Below are positions 42,590-50,155 of a stretch of DNA of 54,549 bases, one piece after another (position 1 is the first letter of the stretch; every line of letters starts with the position of its first letter). Origin of the DNA: an uncultured Verrucomicrobiota bacterium. Its GTDB lineage: Bacteria; Verrucomicrobiota; Verrucomicrobiia; Methylacidiphilales; UBA1321. The position numbers were made by a program, and so were the translations under genes. The notes under the pieces were generated by a model. It searched no databases and was not told the DNA's origin. It was given only the letters and a program-made list of their open reading frames with translations. The stretch lies in NCBI GenBank assembly GCA_903863295.1, contig CAIPBM010000183.1:1-54549 (forward strand), given 5' to 3'.

Positions 42590-44380
42590 ATGGCTGGACA
42601 TCACGACGCGCAGGGCATTCTCGGAATTGAGGGCGGAGGAACCCGGACAACCTGGGCGCTAGTATCGACAGAGGGAAAGGTTCTATCACGGGGCGAGGCG
42701 GGCCCGGGCAATACGCTACTGCTGAGAGACGCTGCCTTGGAAAAGCTGTTCAAATCGATCCGGCAAGGCTCGGGGAAAAAGATACGAGCCATTGGAGCCG
42801 CTTTTGCCGGGTGCCAACTCGCTGATGAGCAGACCCGGGTGGAAAAAAGCCTTCGTCGTGTGTGGCCAAACGCTGATGCCGTGCGGGTGATGGAAGACAC
42901 GCGCTCCGTACTGGCCGCCGCGTTCGGCGAAGGGCCAGGCTTGGTCGTTATCGCCGGTACAGGCTCGAATGTGGCCGGGCAAAAGTCGGCTCACCTGCCG
43001 ATTGAAAAAGCGGTCGGCTGGGGGCATCTCTTTGCGGATCGCGGCAGCGCGTATGATCTGGCCCGGCGCGGGCTGGAGCTCTCCTATGCTCATTACGACG
43101 CGACGAAAAAAGTCTCCCCTCTCGCGCAGGAATATCTGACGGTTGCAGGAAAGACATCCCTGGAGGAACTCATCCCTTTTCTCTATCGCGACACGAGCAA
43201 GACCGCCGTCGCGCAATGGGCGCAATGTGTCTTTGCTGCGGCGAAGAAAAAGGACTGCGAAGCTCTCCGGCTTCTGGATGAAGCCGTGGCTACACTAGCC
43301 AAACAAGTGGTCGTGATCTCCCGCCGATTAAAGATCGCGCGACCTGAAGTTGCCCTGGTGGGTGGCCTCTTCGAGAACCAGTCCGATTACGTAACCCGTT
43401 TCCAAAAAGCTTTGCGCCAGGTCTCGCCGAACGCGAAGGCCTTTGTCCTGACGGTGCCAGGAGTCTTCGGTGCAGCCCGGCTGGCAGGACTGACGAAGGT
43501 TCCAGATCAAACCAAGCCGGTGGAAAACGGAACGGCCATTGCCGAGCCCGCTCGTCTCGCCGCCTTTGCCCAGGCGGCCACCGAGCAACGCAACCCGCGC
43601 TCGCGCGGACTCGACAAGCGCTCCATCCCCCAACTCGTCGATCTCTTCATCAAGGAAGAGCGGTACGTCGAGAAAGCCCTCGCTGCCCAGCGTAAGCCCA
43701 TCGCGCAGGCGGCCAGCTTGGTAGCGAAACGACTTTGCGCGGGCGGTCGCCTCTTTTACATCGGTGCGGGAACGAGCGGACGTCTCGGCGTTGTCGATGC
43801 CAGCGAAATGCCTCCGACTTTCAATGCGCCCCCAGAACAAGTCCAGGCCATCATCGCCGGAGGTGCCGCGGCGGTTTTTCGCAGCCAGGAAGGGGCGGAG
43901 GATGCGCGCGATACCGGTGTAGCGGAACTTCGCGCCCGTGGCTTGACGAAGGCCGATGTGGTCTGCGGCATCGCGGCCAGCGGCCAGACGCCGTTTGTGC
44001 TCGCAGCGCTTGATTATGCACGCGATCTGGGCGCAGGAACCATCCTGCTGACCTGTAACCCCAAGCGCTCCATTCGTGTTCCGGTTGACGTCGAGATTGA
44101 TCTTCCCACGGGGCCCGAAATCGTGACCGGCTCAACCCGTCTAAAAGCAGGCACGGCGACCAAGCTGGTGCTCAACCTTCTCAGCACCATCGCCATGGTT
44201 CGGCTTGGCCGGGTTCGCGATAATCTCATGGTCAATGTTCAGGCGACCAACGACAAGCTCCGCGCCCGCGCGGTGCGTCTGGTCCAGGCCTTGACCGGTT
44301 GCAGCTTTACCGATGGCCAGACTGCGTTGGAGTCGGCAGGATGGCGGGTGACTTCGGCGGTGGAAATGCTTTTACGATAG
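42590..44380 (+). CDS. Sugar kinase (BadF/BadG-type)-MurQ fusion
   Basis: 596 residues from ATG 42590; an upstream in-frame ATG lies inside the inverted repeat. Residues ~8-300 are a BadF/BadG/BcrA/D kinase of the NagK/MurK type: GILGIEGGGTRTTWALV, VVIAGTGSNVAG, GWGHLFADRGSAYDLAR. Residues ~320-596 are a MurQ MurNAc-6-phosphate etherase: FYIGAGTSGRLGVVDASEMPPTFNAP holds the catalytic Glu, SQEGAEDARD the second Glu, and GIAASGQTPFVL and NPKRS the SIS-domain segments. The fused pair would phosphorylate MurNAc (or GlcNAc) and turn MurNAc-6-P into GlcNAc-6-P, i.e. cell-wall recycling. The length is the sum of both families, so the fusion looks genuine. Confidence 0.9.
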   Translation: MAGHHDAQGILGIEGGGTRTTWALVSTEGKVLSRGEAGPGNTLLLRDAALEKLFKSIRQGSGKKIRAIGAAFAGCQLADEQTRVEKSLRRVWPNADAVRVMEDTRSVLAAAFGEGPGLVVIAGTGSNVAGQKSAHLPIEKAVGWGHLFADRGSAYDLARRGLELSYAHYDATKKVSPLAQEYLTVAGKTSLEELIPFLYRDTSKTAVAQWAQCVFAAAKKKDCEALRLLDEAVATLAKQVVVISRRLKIARPEVALVGGLFENQSDYVTRFQKALRQVSPNAKAFVLTVPGVFGAARLAGLTKVPDQTKPVENGTAIAEPARLAAFAQAATEQRNPRSRGLDKRSIPQLVDLFIKEERYVEKALAAQRKPIAQAASLVAKRLCAGGRLFYIGAGTSGRLGVVDASEMPPTFNAPPEQVQAIIAGGAAAVFRSQEGAEDARDTGVAELRARGLTKADVVCGIAASGQTPFVLAALDYARDLGAGTILLTCNPKRSIRVPVDVEIDLPTGPEIVTGSTRLKAGTATKLVLNLLSTIAMVRLGRVRDNLMVNVQATNDKLRARAVRLVQALTGCSFTDGQTALESAGWRVTSAVEMLLR

Positions 44381-44461
44381 AGCTTACCGTAAGCGCGGGT
44401 TGCCCAGATATAATCGAGGAGATGATTGATTTTTATCGCTAAACAAATTAAATCTAACTAC

Positions 44462-46672
44462 ATGCGTCAGCGTTTCTATTTGTCAGTTCTTTCGTTGGGG
44501 CTTTTGGTCGTGCCCCTCACTCCCGCCCTCGCGGACTCGACTCCCCTTCAGGAAAAGTATCTCCGGATCTTTCTCAAGATGAACAGTGCCGAGCAGTCCG
44601 AGAAGCAGGGCGACTACCCGACCGCCTTGGATTATTTCAAGGATTGCTATGCCAAGCTGGTCCAAATCCATCAACAAGATCCCGATTGGGAATCGGCGCT
44701 GGTTATTAAAAGGATTGAAGATTGCAAGGCGGAGATCATCAGTCTCCAAAGCAAAGCAGCCTCGATGCCGACCCAGCCCGCGCCGACGCCGTCACCTTCT
44801 CCGACATCGACTCCGACGCCAGCTCCGACCCCGACAACGGTGAGCACAACCGATGTCGATAGCCTTCCTGACGACCCTGCGGTGCTGAAGAAGCGTCTCC
44901 GGGAAGTGGAGACCGCTTTGCAGTCGACCCAGGACAACCTGAAGTATACCCAGGCGCAGGTCGATACCTACCGGGCCCAGTTGGAGACGGTGAACTCGCA
45001 GTTGAAGGCGATCAAGAGCAAGCAATCGGTCAACGACCGCCTCGGCAAGCTGCTGGATGAAAACAAGGACCTGACGACGAAGCTGGCTGCCGCCCAGAAG
45101 GAAATCGATGGATTCAAGACCAATCCCAAGTCGAAGCTGGCGATGGTGCAGGCCCAGTTGAAGAATCTTCAGGAACAGTTCGATGCCTCACAGGCGGCGA
45201 ACACGACCTTGCAGCAGACCATCACCTCCCTGCAGCAGCACCTTGATCAAGTCCAGTCCGACCTGGCCAATGCCAACAGCCAGAAGGGCGCGGCCAATGG
45301 CCCGGGCAGCGCGGAATATGCCACGGTCAAGCATGAGAACGAACTGATGCGCGGCATCCTGCAGCGTGAATTGCAAGAGCAGGCCCGCCGCGATGAGGCC
45401 AAACGTCTGGCGCAGGAGGAGTTCGATAATCTCAAGATCAAGTCGAGCAAACTGCAGGAGCAACTCGATACGCTTGGTGAGCCGATGACGCCCGCGACGA
45501 CGGACGAAGAGCGGACGCTTTTGGGCAGCCTGAAAACTTCCGGCATGGACGTAACGCCACCTGCGACGAACGGGGCGGGATTTTCCGCCTCGACCAACGC
45601 CGCACCAACCGGAGTCGTCGATACCTCAACCAATGCCGCACCCGCGACCACGCCCGCTCCTTCCGGGACAGATACGAATAGTGCTCCTGCCGTGGTGACT
45701 CCTACCCCTCCTCCGCCGCCACCAACGGCGGACAACTCGACCAACACGCCACCCACGACTGTGGCGATCAACAATCCACCCCCTTCAACCGCAACGCCGC
45801 CTGCTCCCCCAACGACGCCTTCCACCGATACCAATTCCGCACCTCCCTCCACGACCGCCACACCTCCTTCTACTCCCGACTCAACTCCCACGGTTGGTCC
45901 CGTTCCTCCCAATACTCCCTCTACCCCGCCTCCCTCGACCGATACCACGGCAACCAATACGCCACCAACCACGCCCCCCACTTCTGATACGCCGACGGTG
46001 ACACAAGTTCCGCAGGGCACGACCACCGTCACCGATACCACAATTACCCACAGCGATAACGCCAACACCAACCAGCCTCCTGACGTTACCCAGTACTCCA
46101 CCAAGGCCCGGCTGCCTGAAGACATGCGTGATACGGCCCAGATGGCCGCTGATCTCTTCAAGATGCAGAAGTACGATGAGGCTGCCGCCAAGTACCAGAC
46201 CATCATCGACAAATACCCTGAGTCGCTCTACGCGTGGAGCAACCTGGGCGTGGTCCGCTTTCAACAAGGTGATCTGACGGATGCGCTCAAGGCTCTTCAA
46301 CAGGCGGTCAAGCTTTCGCCTACGGATGCCTTTTCCTATTCCAACCTCGGCATTGTTTATTATCAATTGAACCAGTATGAAAACGCCATCGATGCGTTGA
46401 ATGCGGCCAAGGCACTCGACCCGAACGATCCGAAGACCCGTAATTACCTGGGCTGTGCCTGCTCGCGCAAGGGCTGGCAGGAAGTGGCTGAGAAGGAGTT
46501 CCGCAAGGCCATCGAACTCGATCCGAATTTCGGTGATGCCCACTTTAACCTGGCCTTGGTTTATGCCACCGAAAAGCCCCCGCAGATCGAGCTGGCCAAG
46601 CGCGAATATAACCGTGCCCTGGAACTCGGCATCGCCAAGGAAGCCAGCCTGGAAAAACTGCTGAAGCAGTAG
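44462..46672 (+). CDS. Large exported coiled-coil/Pro-Thr-rich/TPR protein
   Basis: 736 residues from ATG 44462. The N-terminal ~25 residues form a signal peptide (FYLSVLSLGLLVVPLTPALA). A short Pro/Thr stretch (~105-130) follows. Residues ~145-340 form a long coiled coil (repeats of Leu/Gln/Lys/Glu such as AQLKNLQEQFDASQAANTTL). Residues ~370-530 are a Thr/Pro/Ser/Asn-rich linker. The C-terminal ~190 residues carry four TPR-like repeats (YAWSNLGVVRFQQGDL, FSYSNLGIVYYQLNQYENAI ...). The function is unknown. It is a plausible acceptor for O-mannosylation because of its Thr/Pro content. Confidence 0.8.
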   Translation: MRQRFYLSVLSLGLLVVPLTPALADSTPLQEKYLRIFLKMNSAEQSEKQGDYPTALDYFKDCYAKLVQIHQQDPDWESALVIKRIEDCKAEIISLQSKAASMPTQPAPTPSPSPTSTPTPAPTPTTVSTTDVDSLPDDPAVLKKRLREVETALQSTQDNLKYTQAQVDTYRAQLETVNSQLKAIKSKQSVNDRLGKLLDENKDLTTKLAAAQKEIDGFKTNPKSKLAMVQAQLKNLQEQFDASQAANTTLQQTITSLQQHLDQVQSDLANANSQKGAANGPGSAEYATVKHENELMRGILQRELQEQARRDEAKRLAQEEFDNLKIKSSKLQEQLDTLGEPMTPATTDEERTLLGSLKTSGMDVTPPATNGAGFSASTNAAPTGVVDTSTNAAPATTPAPSGTDTNSAPAVVTPTPPPPPPTADNSTNTPPTTVAINNPPPSTATPPAPPTTPSTDTNSAPPSTTATPPSTPDSTPTVGPVPPNTPSTPPPSTDTTATNTPPTTPPTSDTPTVTQVPQGTTTVTDTTITHSDNANTNQPPDVTQYSTKARLPEDMRDTAQMAADLFKMQKYDEAAAKYQTIIDKYPESLYAWSNLGVVRFQQGDLTDALKALQQAVKLSPTDAFSYSNLGIVYYQLNQYENAIDALNAAKALDPNDPKTRNYLGCACSRKGWQEVAEKEFRKAIELDPNFGDAHFNLALVYATEKPPQIELAKREYNRALELGIAKEASLEKLLKQ

Positions 46673-46824
46673 TCGTTCATCCGCCCCATGATACCCGGAC
46701 CGCGCGAAAAATTCCTCAAGCGTAACGCCAATAATTGCGTATAGTGACTGCACGCCTCGTCCGCTGAAAACAGGTTTTACGCTTGCAATTCAAGGGCCCG
46801 GGGGAAAGTCTCAAGATTACCTTT

Positions 46825-47283
46825 ATGCAAATCAGTAGCCTGCTTAAACCGGAACAGATCAAGCTTGAGCTGGATCAAGAAAAGCGATGTAACGCGATCA
46901 ACGAGGTCGCGCAGCTTTTGCAGGCAAATCCCAGCGTCACGAACTTTGCCGGGTTCTATGAAGAGCTGCTTGCCCGGGAGCGGATTGAATCAACCTGCCT
47001 GGGCAACGAGATTGCCTTTCCCCATGCCCGCACCGATTATCTCAAGGGTATGGTCCTGGCCGTGGGCCGTAGCCAACAGGGAGTCTGGTTTGAGAATAGC
47101 GGTCAGACAGTCAAATTGATCTTTGTGATCGGAACTCCCAAACGGATGGTGACCGATTATCTCAGCGTGGTGGGCGGGCTGGCCCGCTTGCTCAAGGATG
47201 CCACCACGCGCGAAAAGCTCATTAGCGCACCAAACGTGGAAGAGTTTATCGCTGTCCTGACCCAGGCCGAAAGCGGAAGGTAG
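46825..47283 (+). CDS. PTS EIIA domain protein (PtsN/fructose-type)
   Basis: 152 residues from ATG 46825. The EIIA-2 fold is clear: the phospho-accepting His67 lies in NEIAFPHART, followed by VKLIFVIGTP and YLSVVGGLARLLKD. It is a stand-alone IIA domain, so it probably serves signalling (PtsN-like) rather than sugar uptake. There is no rpoN or PTS EII next to it. It is convergent with the RsbW-like gene. Confidence 0.9.
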   Translation: MQISSLLKPEQIKLELDQEKRCNAINEVAQLLQANPSVTNFAGFYEELLARERIESTCLGNEIAFPHARTDYLKGMVLAVGRSQQGVWFENSGQTVKLIFVIGTPKRMVTDYLSVVGGLARLLKDATTREKLISAPNVEEFIAVLTQAESGR

Positions 47284-47285
47284 TC

Positions 47286-47720
47286 TTATTCCGCAGCGCC
47301 GGGTAACTGCCTGCTTTTGCGAATCTCAAGGATGTTCTTGTTCCCCTCGCGCCGGTAGTCAATGCCATCCAGCATCTTCTTGATCAGGTGAAGGCCAAGT
47401 CCGCCCACCTCCTGTTTTTCCAGGGATTCCTCCGGCACCTTGCTCTCCTGTTCCAGTGGATTAAAAGCCCGTCCAAAATCTTCAACCACCGCAACGACCT
47501 CCCCGGGCAATACCTCAATGGCGACCTGAATGTTGTGACTGTCATAGTCGGCATACCCGTACTTGATGATGTTGGTGATGAACTCCTCCATCGCCAGGTT
47601 AATCCGGTAAACGGTCTGCGCATCGACCCCGTTGTCCTCCAGGAAATTCGTGATGCCATTCATCAACGTTTCCAGGCTATGCAGCTCATTGGTGATGGTA
47701 CGCTGATAGGTCGTGCTCAT
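47286..47720 (-). CDS. RsbW-like anti-sigma/serine kinase (HATPase_c_2)
   Basis: 144 residues. GHKL-type ATPase: NLAMEEFITNIIKYGY is the N box, VVAVVEDFGRAFNP the G1-like box, and EVGGLGLHLIKKMLD the G2 box. These small kinases phosphorylate an STAS antagonist and hold a sigma factor (or another effector) in check. It lies downstream of an STAS gene and the SpoIIE phosphatase on the same strand. No sigma factor gene is visible in the window, so the released partner is unknown. Confidence 0.9.
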   Translation of the reverse strand: MSTTYQRTITNELHSLETLMNGITNFLEDNGVDAQTVYRINLAMEEFITNIIKYGYADYDSHNIQVAIEVLPGEVVAVVEDFGRAFNPLEQESKVPEESLEKQEVGGLGLHLIKKMLDGIDYRREGNKNILEIRKSRQLPGAAE

Positions 47721-47766
47721 GGGCTTTGAAGATTGGAGTATTCAGGCCGTGATCGCGCAACGGGAA

Positions 47767-48114
47767 CTAGGCCGACTCTTTCGCTTTCAGGATCGCCGCC
47801 TCGGTATTGTCCTCCAGCGCGATGAGGTTCGTAATGCCGGAGGTCTCCAGAACTTCCTGAACGAGGGGCTTGGGGTTCACCAGGATCAATTTCTTGTTTT
47901 CAAGATCGAGTGCCTTCGCCGAACTGAGGAAAAGCCGGATTCCCATAGATCCCAGGAAACTGACTCCCGCCAGGTCAACCACGGCGTTCTTCTTTCGCGA
48001 GACAGTGTAACCGATGAATTTGTTCTCCACATCCCCCACGCCGACAACATCGAGTCGTCCGATCAGGGCGAGGTGGGTATAACTGTCGTCTGTTCCAATT
48101 TCTTTGATTTCCAT
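47767..48114 (-). CDS. STAS-domain anti-sigma factor antagonist
   Basis: 115 residues. An RsbV/SpoIIAA-like STAS fold: LALIGRLDVVGVGDVENKF, VVDLAGVSFLGSMGIRLFL with the phosphorylatable Ser in LGSMG, and LVNPKPLVQEVLETSGI. It is probably the substrate of the RsbW-like kinase next to it and is dephosphorylated by the SpoIIE phosphatase upstream. A 46-bp gap separates it from the kinase. Confidence 0.92.
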   Translation of the reverse strand: MEIKEIGTDDSYTHLALIGRLDVVGVGDVENKFIGYTVSRKKNAVVDLAGVSFLGSMGIRLFLSSAKALDLENKKLILVNPKPLVQEVLETSGITNLIALEDNTEAAILKAKESA

Positions 48115-48236
48115 GAAGATGACCTTGTTTAGTTGATTCGAGTTTTACGCTGCTTTGCGAAAGTGTGCACTCCAGAATTCTAGTTCAAGTGAGGAAAAAA
48201 CGGGAGGTTGGGAGGAAAAATTGACGCGCGAACGCA

Positions 48237-49772
48237 TTACTCGTCTGCAAAGCGAAATTCCATGATGGAAAAATCGTCTTCCAGCGGTTTATCGCTGCCA
48301 TGGGCGTGACGAACCATGGTCCAGACATCCTTAAGGACGGTGGTGCTTTCAGGAGGTTGCACGGCCAGGAAATCGGAGAGATCGGTCAGGCTCATCATGG
48401 GCAGGCCAGGACGGCGGATTTCATAGACGCCGTCGCTGAAGACATAGAGACGCGAGCCCGGCTTGATCTGCGTGGTGGCCGTGACAAACTTGATATTTCT
48501 CAGTCCGCCGACGAGGAAGTTGGGAGTCTTGAGTTGGATCGGCCCGGTCGTGGAACCCGGTTCGAGCAGCAATGCGGGAGGGTGTCCTGCGCTGGCATAG
48601 GTCAATGTGCCCGTACGCGCATCATAGATGCCATACCACATGGTGAAATACATGTTGTTGTGCGTTTCCATCTGGAAAGCGCCATTTAACGCGCCAAGGA
48701 CTTGAGCCGGATCCTTGAAATCGACCCCGGAGAGAGCCTGCCCGGAAATGGTGTTGAGCGCAGAGATGGAAAGCAACGCGGCGCCGACCCCATGCCCACA
48801 CACATCGAGCAGGTAGAGGCAAAAATGATGCTCATCGAGCCAGTGATAACCAAAGGCGTCTCCGCCGAGGGATGATGACGAGATGAATTCCCACTGTGTT
48901 GAAACCTTGCCGGTAATCAGTTTCGGCAACTGGGTGCGGACATAGGCCTCCGCCTCCGCCAGTTCCCCGACCAACTGTTCCTGGGTTTTCTTCAAGGCCA
49001 GGTAGATGCGTTGCTCCTGGTCACGAAGACGCTTGCGGTCGAGCGAAGCGCCGAGACGGGCGCGAAGAAAAGTGAGATTGAACGGCTTGCCGAGATAATC
49101 GTCCGCCCCGTGTTGGATGCATCGCACCACGCTTTCCAATTGGTCGAGCGCCGAGATCATGATCACGGGAATGTGGCGGAGCTTTTCATCCTCCTTGATC
49201 AGGACCAGCACCTCAAATCCACCCAAGTCAGGCATGAGAACATCGAGCAGGACAACATCGATCACGAGCTCGCTTCTCAACTTGGCCAGGGCCTCATTTC
49301 CGCCGTAGGCCTGAATAACCTGGTAGCCCTCCTGCACCAGGCGGCGAGCGAGCAAGTCACAGTTCTGCGGATCATCATCCACCACAAGGATATTGGCCTG
49401 GGAATGTTTTTCCGGTTTCAGCGTCTTTTCTTCCTCGGCGATTTTCGGCATGACCAGGTCAAGATCGACGGGGGAAGGAAGCGTCGGGTTGACCGGCTTT
49501 TGCTCCCCGAGGTGCTTCAAGTCGGGCAATTCCTTGAGCAACTTGATCTGGCTTGGCTCAATGACGGCATTGATCATGGCCAGGAGGTTGCGTGACGCAT
49601 TCAGGATGCGCCCCAAGTCTTCCTGCGTGGAGCTTTGCCCTGCATCGGTCGCTTCCTCCTGCAGGAGCTCGCTGTAGCCGATGATCTGGTTGAGCGGCGT
49701 CCGCAAATCGTGGCGCAGTGTCGCCACGGGGTCGTGGATTGGTGTGCCGGTAGTATCCTGGGTCTCGCTCAT
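48237..49772 (-). CDS. HisKA-like/REC/SpoIIE-type PP2C phosphatase
   Basis: 511 residues. Residues ~15-75 resemble a HisKA dimerisation helix with a phospho-acceptor-like His21 (LRHDLRTPLNQIIGYSELL), but no HATPase domain follows. Residues ~128-245 are a receiver domain (ILVVDDDPQNCDLL, phospho-Asp in VVLLDVLMPDLGG, Lys in YLGKPFN). After a coiled coil (~250-280), the PP2C/SpoIIE domain starts: GGDAFGYHWL, LYLLDVCGHGVGAALLS, TLTYASAGHPPALLL, LYVFSDGVYE and LEDDFSIMEF. It would receive a phosphoryl signal and dephosphorylate the STAS antagonist. It overlaps the response-regulator stop by 4 bp. Confidence 0.9.
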   Translation of the reverse strand: MSETQDTTGTPIHDPVATLRHDLRTPLNQIIGYSELLQEEATDAGQSSTQEDLGRILNASRNLLAMINAVIEPSQIKLLKELPDLKHLGEQKPVNPTLPSPVDLDLVMPKIAEEEKTLKPEKHSQANILVVDDDPQNCDLLARRLVQEGYQVIQAYGGNEALAKLRSELVIDVVLLDVLMPDLGGFEVLVLIKEDEKLRHIPVIMISALDQLESVVRCIQHGADDYLGKPFNLTFLRARLGASLDRKRLRDQEQRIYLALKKTQEQLVGELAEAEAYVRTQLPKLITGKVSTQWEFISSSSLGGDAFGYHWLDEHHFCLYLLDVCGHGVGAALLSISALNTISGQALSGVDFKDPAQVLGALNGAFQMETHNNMYFTMWYGIYDARTGTLTYASAGHPPALLLEPGSTTGPIQLKTPNFLVGGLRNIKFVTATTQIKPGSRLYVFSDGVYEIRRPGLPMMSLTDLSDFLAVQPPESTTVLKDVWTMVRHAHGSDKPLEDDFSIMEFRFADE

Positions 49773-50146
49773 GAGGCGGTTCCTTTTTTCAGGTGAGTCT
49801 CGATTTTCTCAAGAAGCCGGGGCAGTTCGATTGGCTTGGTGTCGTAATCATCGCAACCCGCTGCGAGCGCTTGTTCGCGATCACCCGCCATGGCATGCGA
49901 CGTCAGGGCAATGACCGGGATGACCTTGAGTTTCTCAGAGGCCTTCAACGCGCGCGCCACCTGCCATCCATCCATCACCGGCAGACTCATATCGAGCAGG
50001 ATGAGATCGGGCTTTTCACTGTCGGCCTTGGCCAGGCCTTCGCCCCCATCCACGGCGAGCGCGATCTCATAGCCGCGCCGGATCAAGCGGCGCGAAAGCA
50101 TGTCGCGATTCAATTCGTTGTCTTCAACAATCAATATTTTTGCCAT
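49769..50146 (-). CDS. Single-domain response regulator
   Basis: 125 residues. A DivK/CheY-like receiver: ILIVEDNELNRDMLSRRL, phospho-Asp in LILLDMSLPVMDGWQ, and the Lys in YDTKPIELPRLL. It has no output domain. It sits between the hybrid kinase (9-bp gap) and the phosphatase (ATGA overlap), so it may relay phosphate between them. Confidence 0.93.
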   Translation of the reverse strand: MAKILIVEDNELNRDMLSRRLIRRGYEIALAVDGGEGLAKADSEKPDLILLDMSLPVMDGWQVARALKASEKLKVIPVIALTSHAMAGDREQALAAGCDDYDTKPIELPRLLEKIETHLKKGTAS

Positions 50147-50155
50147 GGGATTGGA

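Noticed and set aside
45247-46212. 321-residue minus-strand Gly/Val-rich frame opposite the TPR protein
   Set aside because: It is the reverse reading of the Pro/Thr-rich linker, and its low complexity follows from that.
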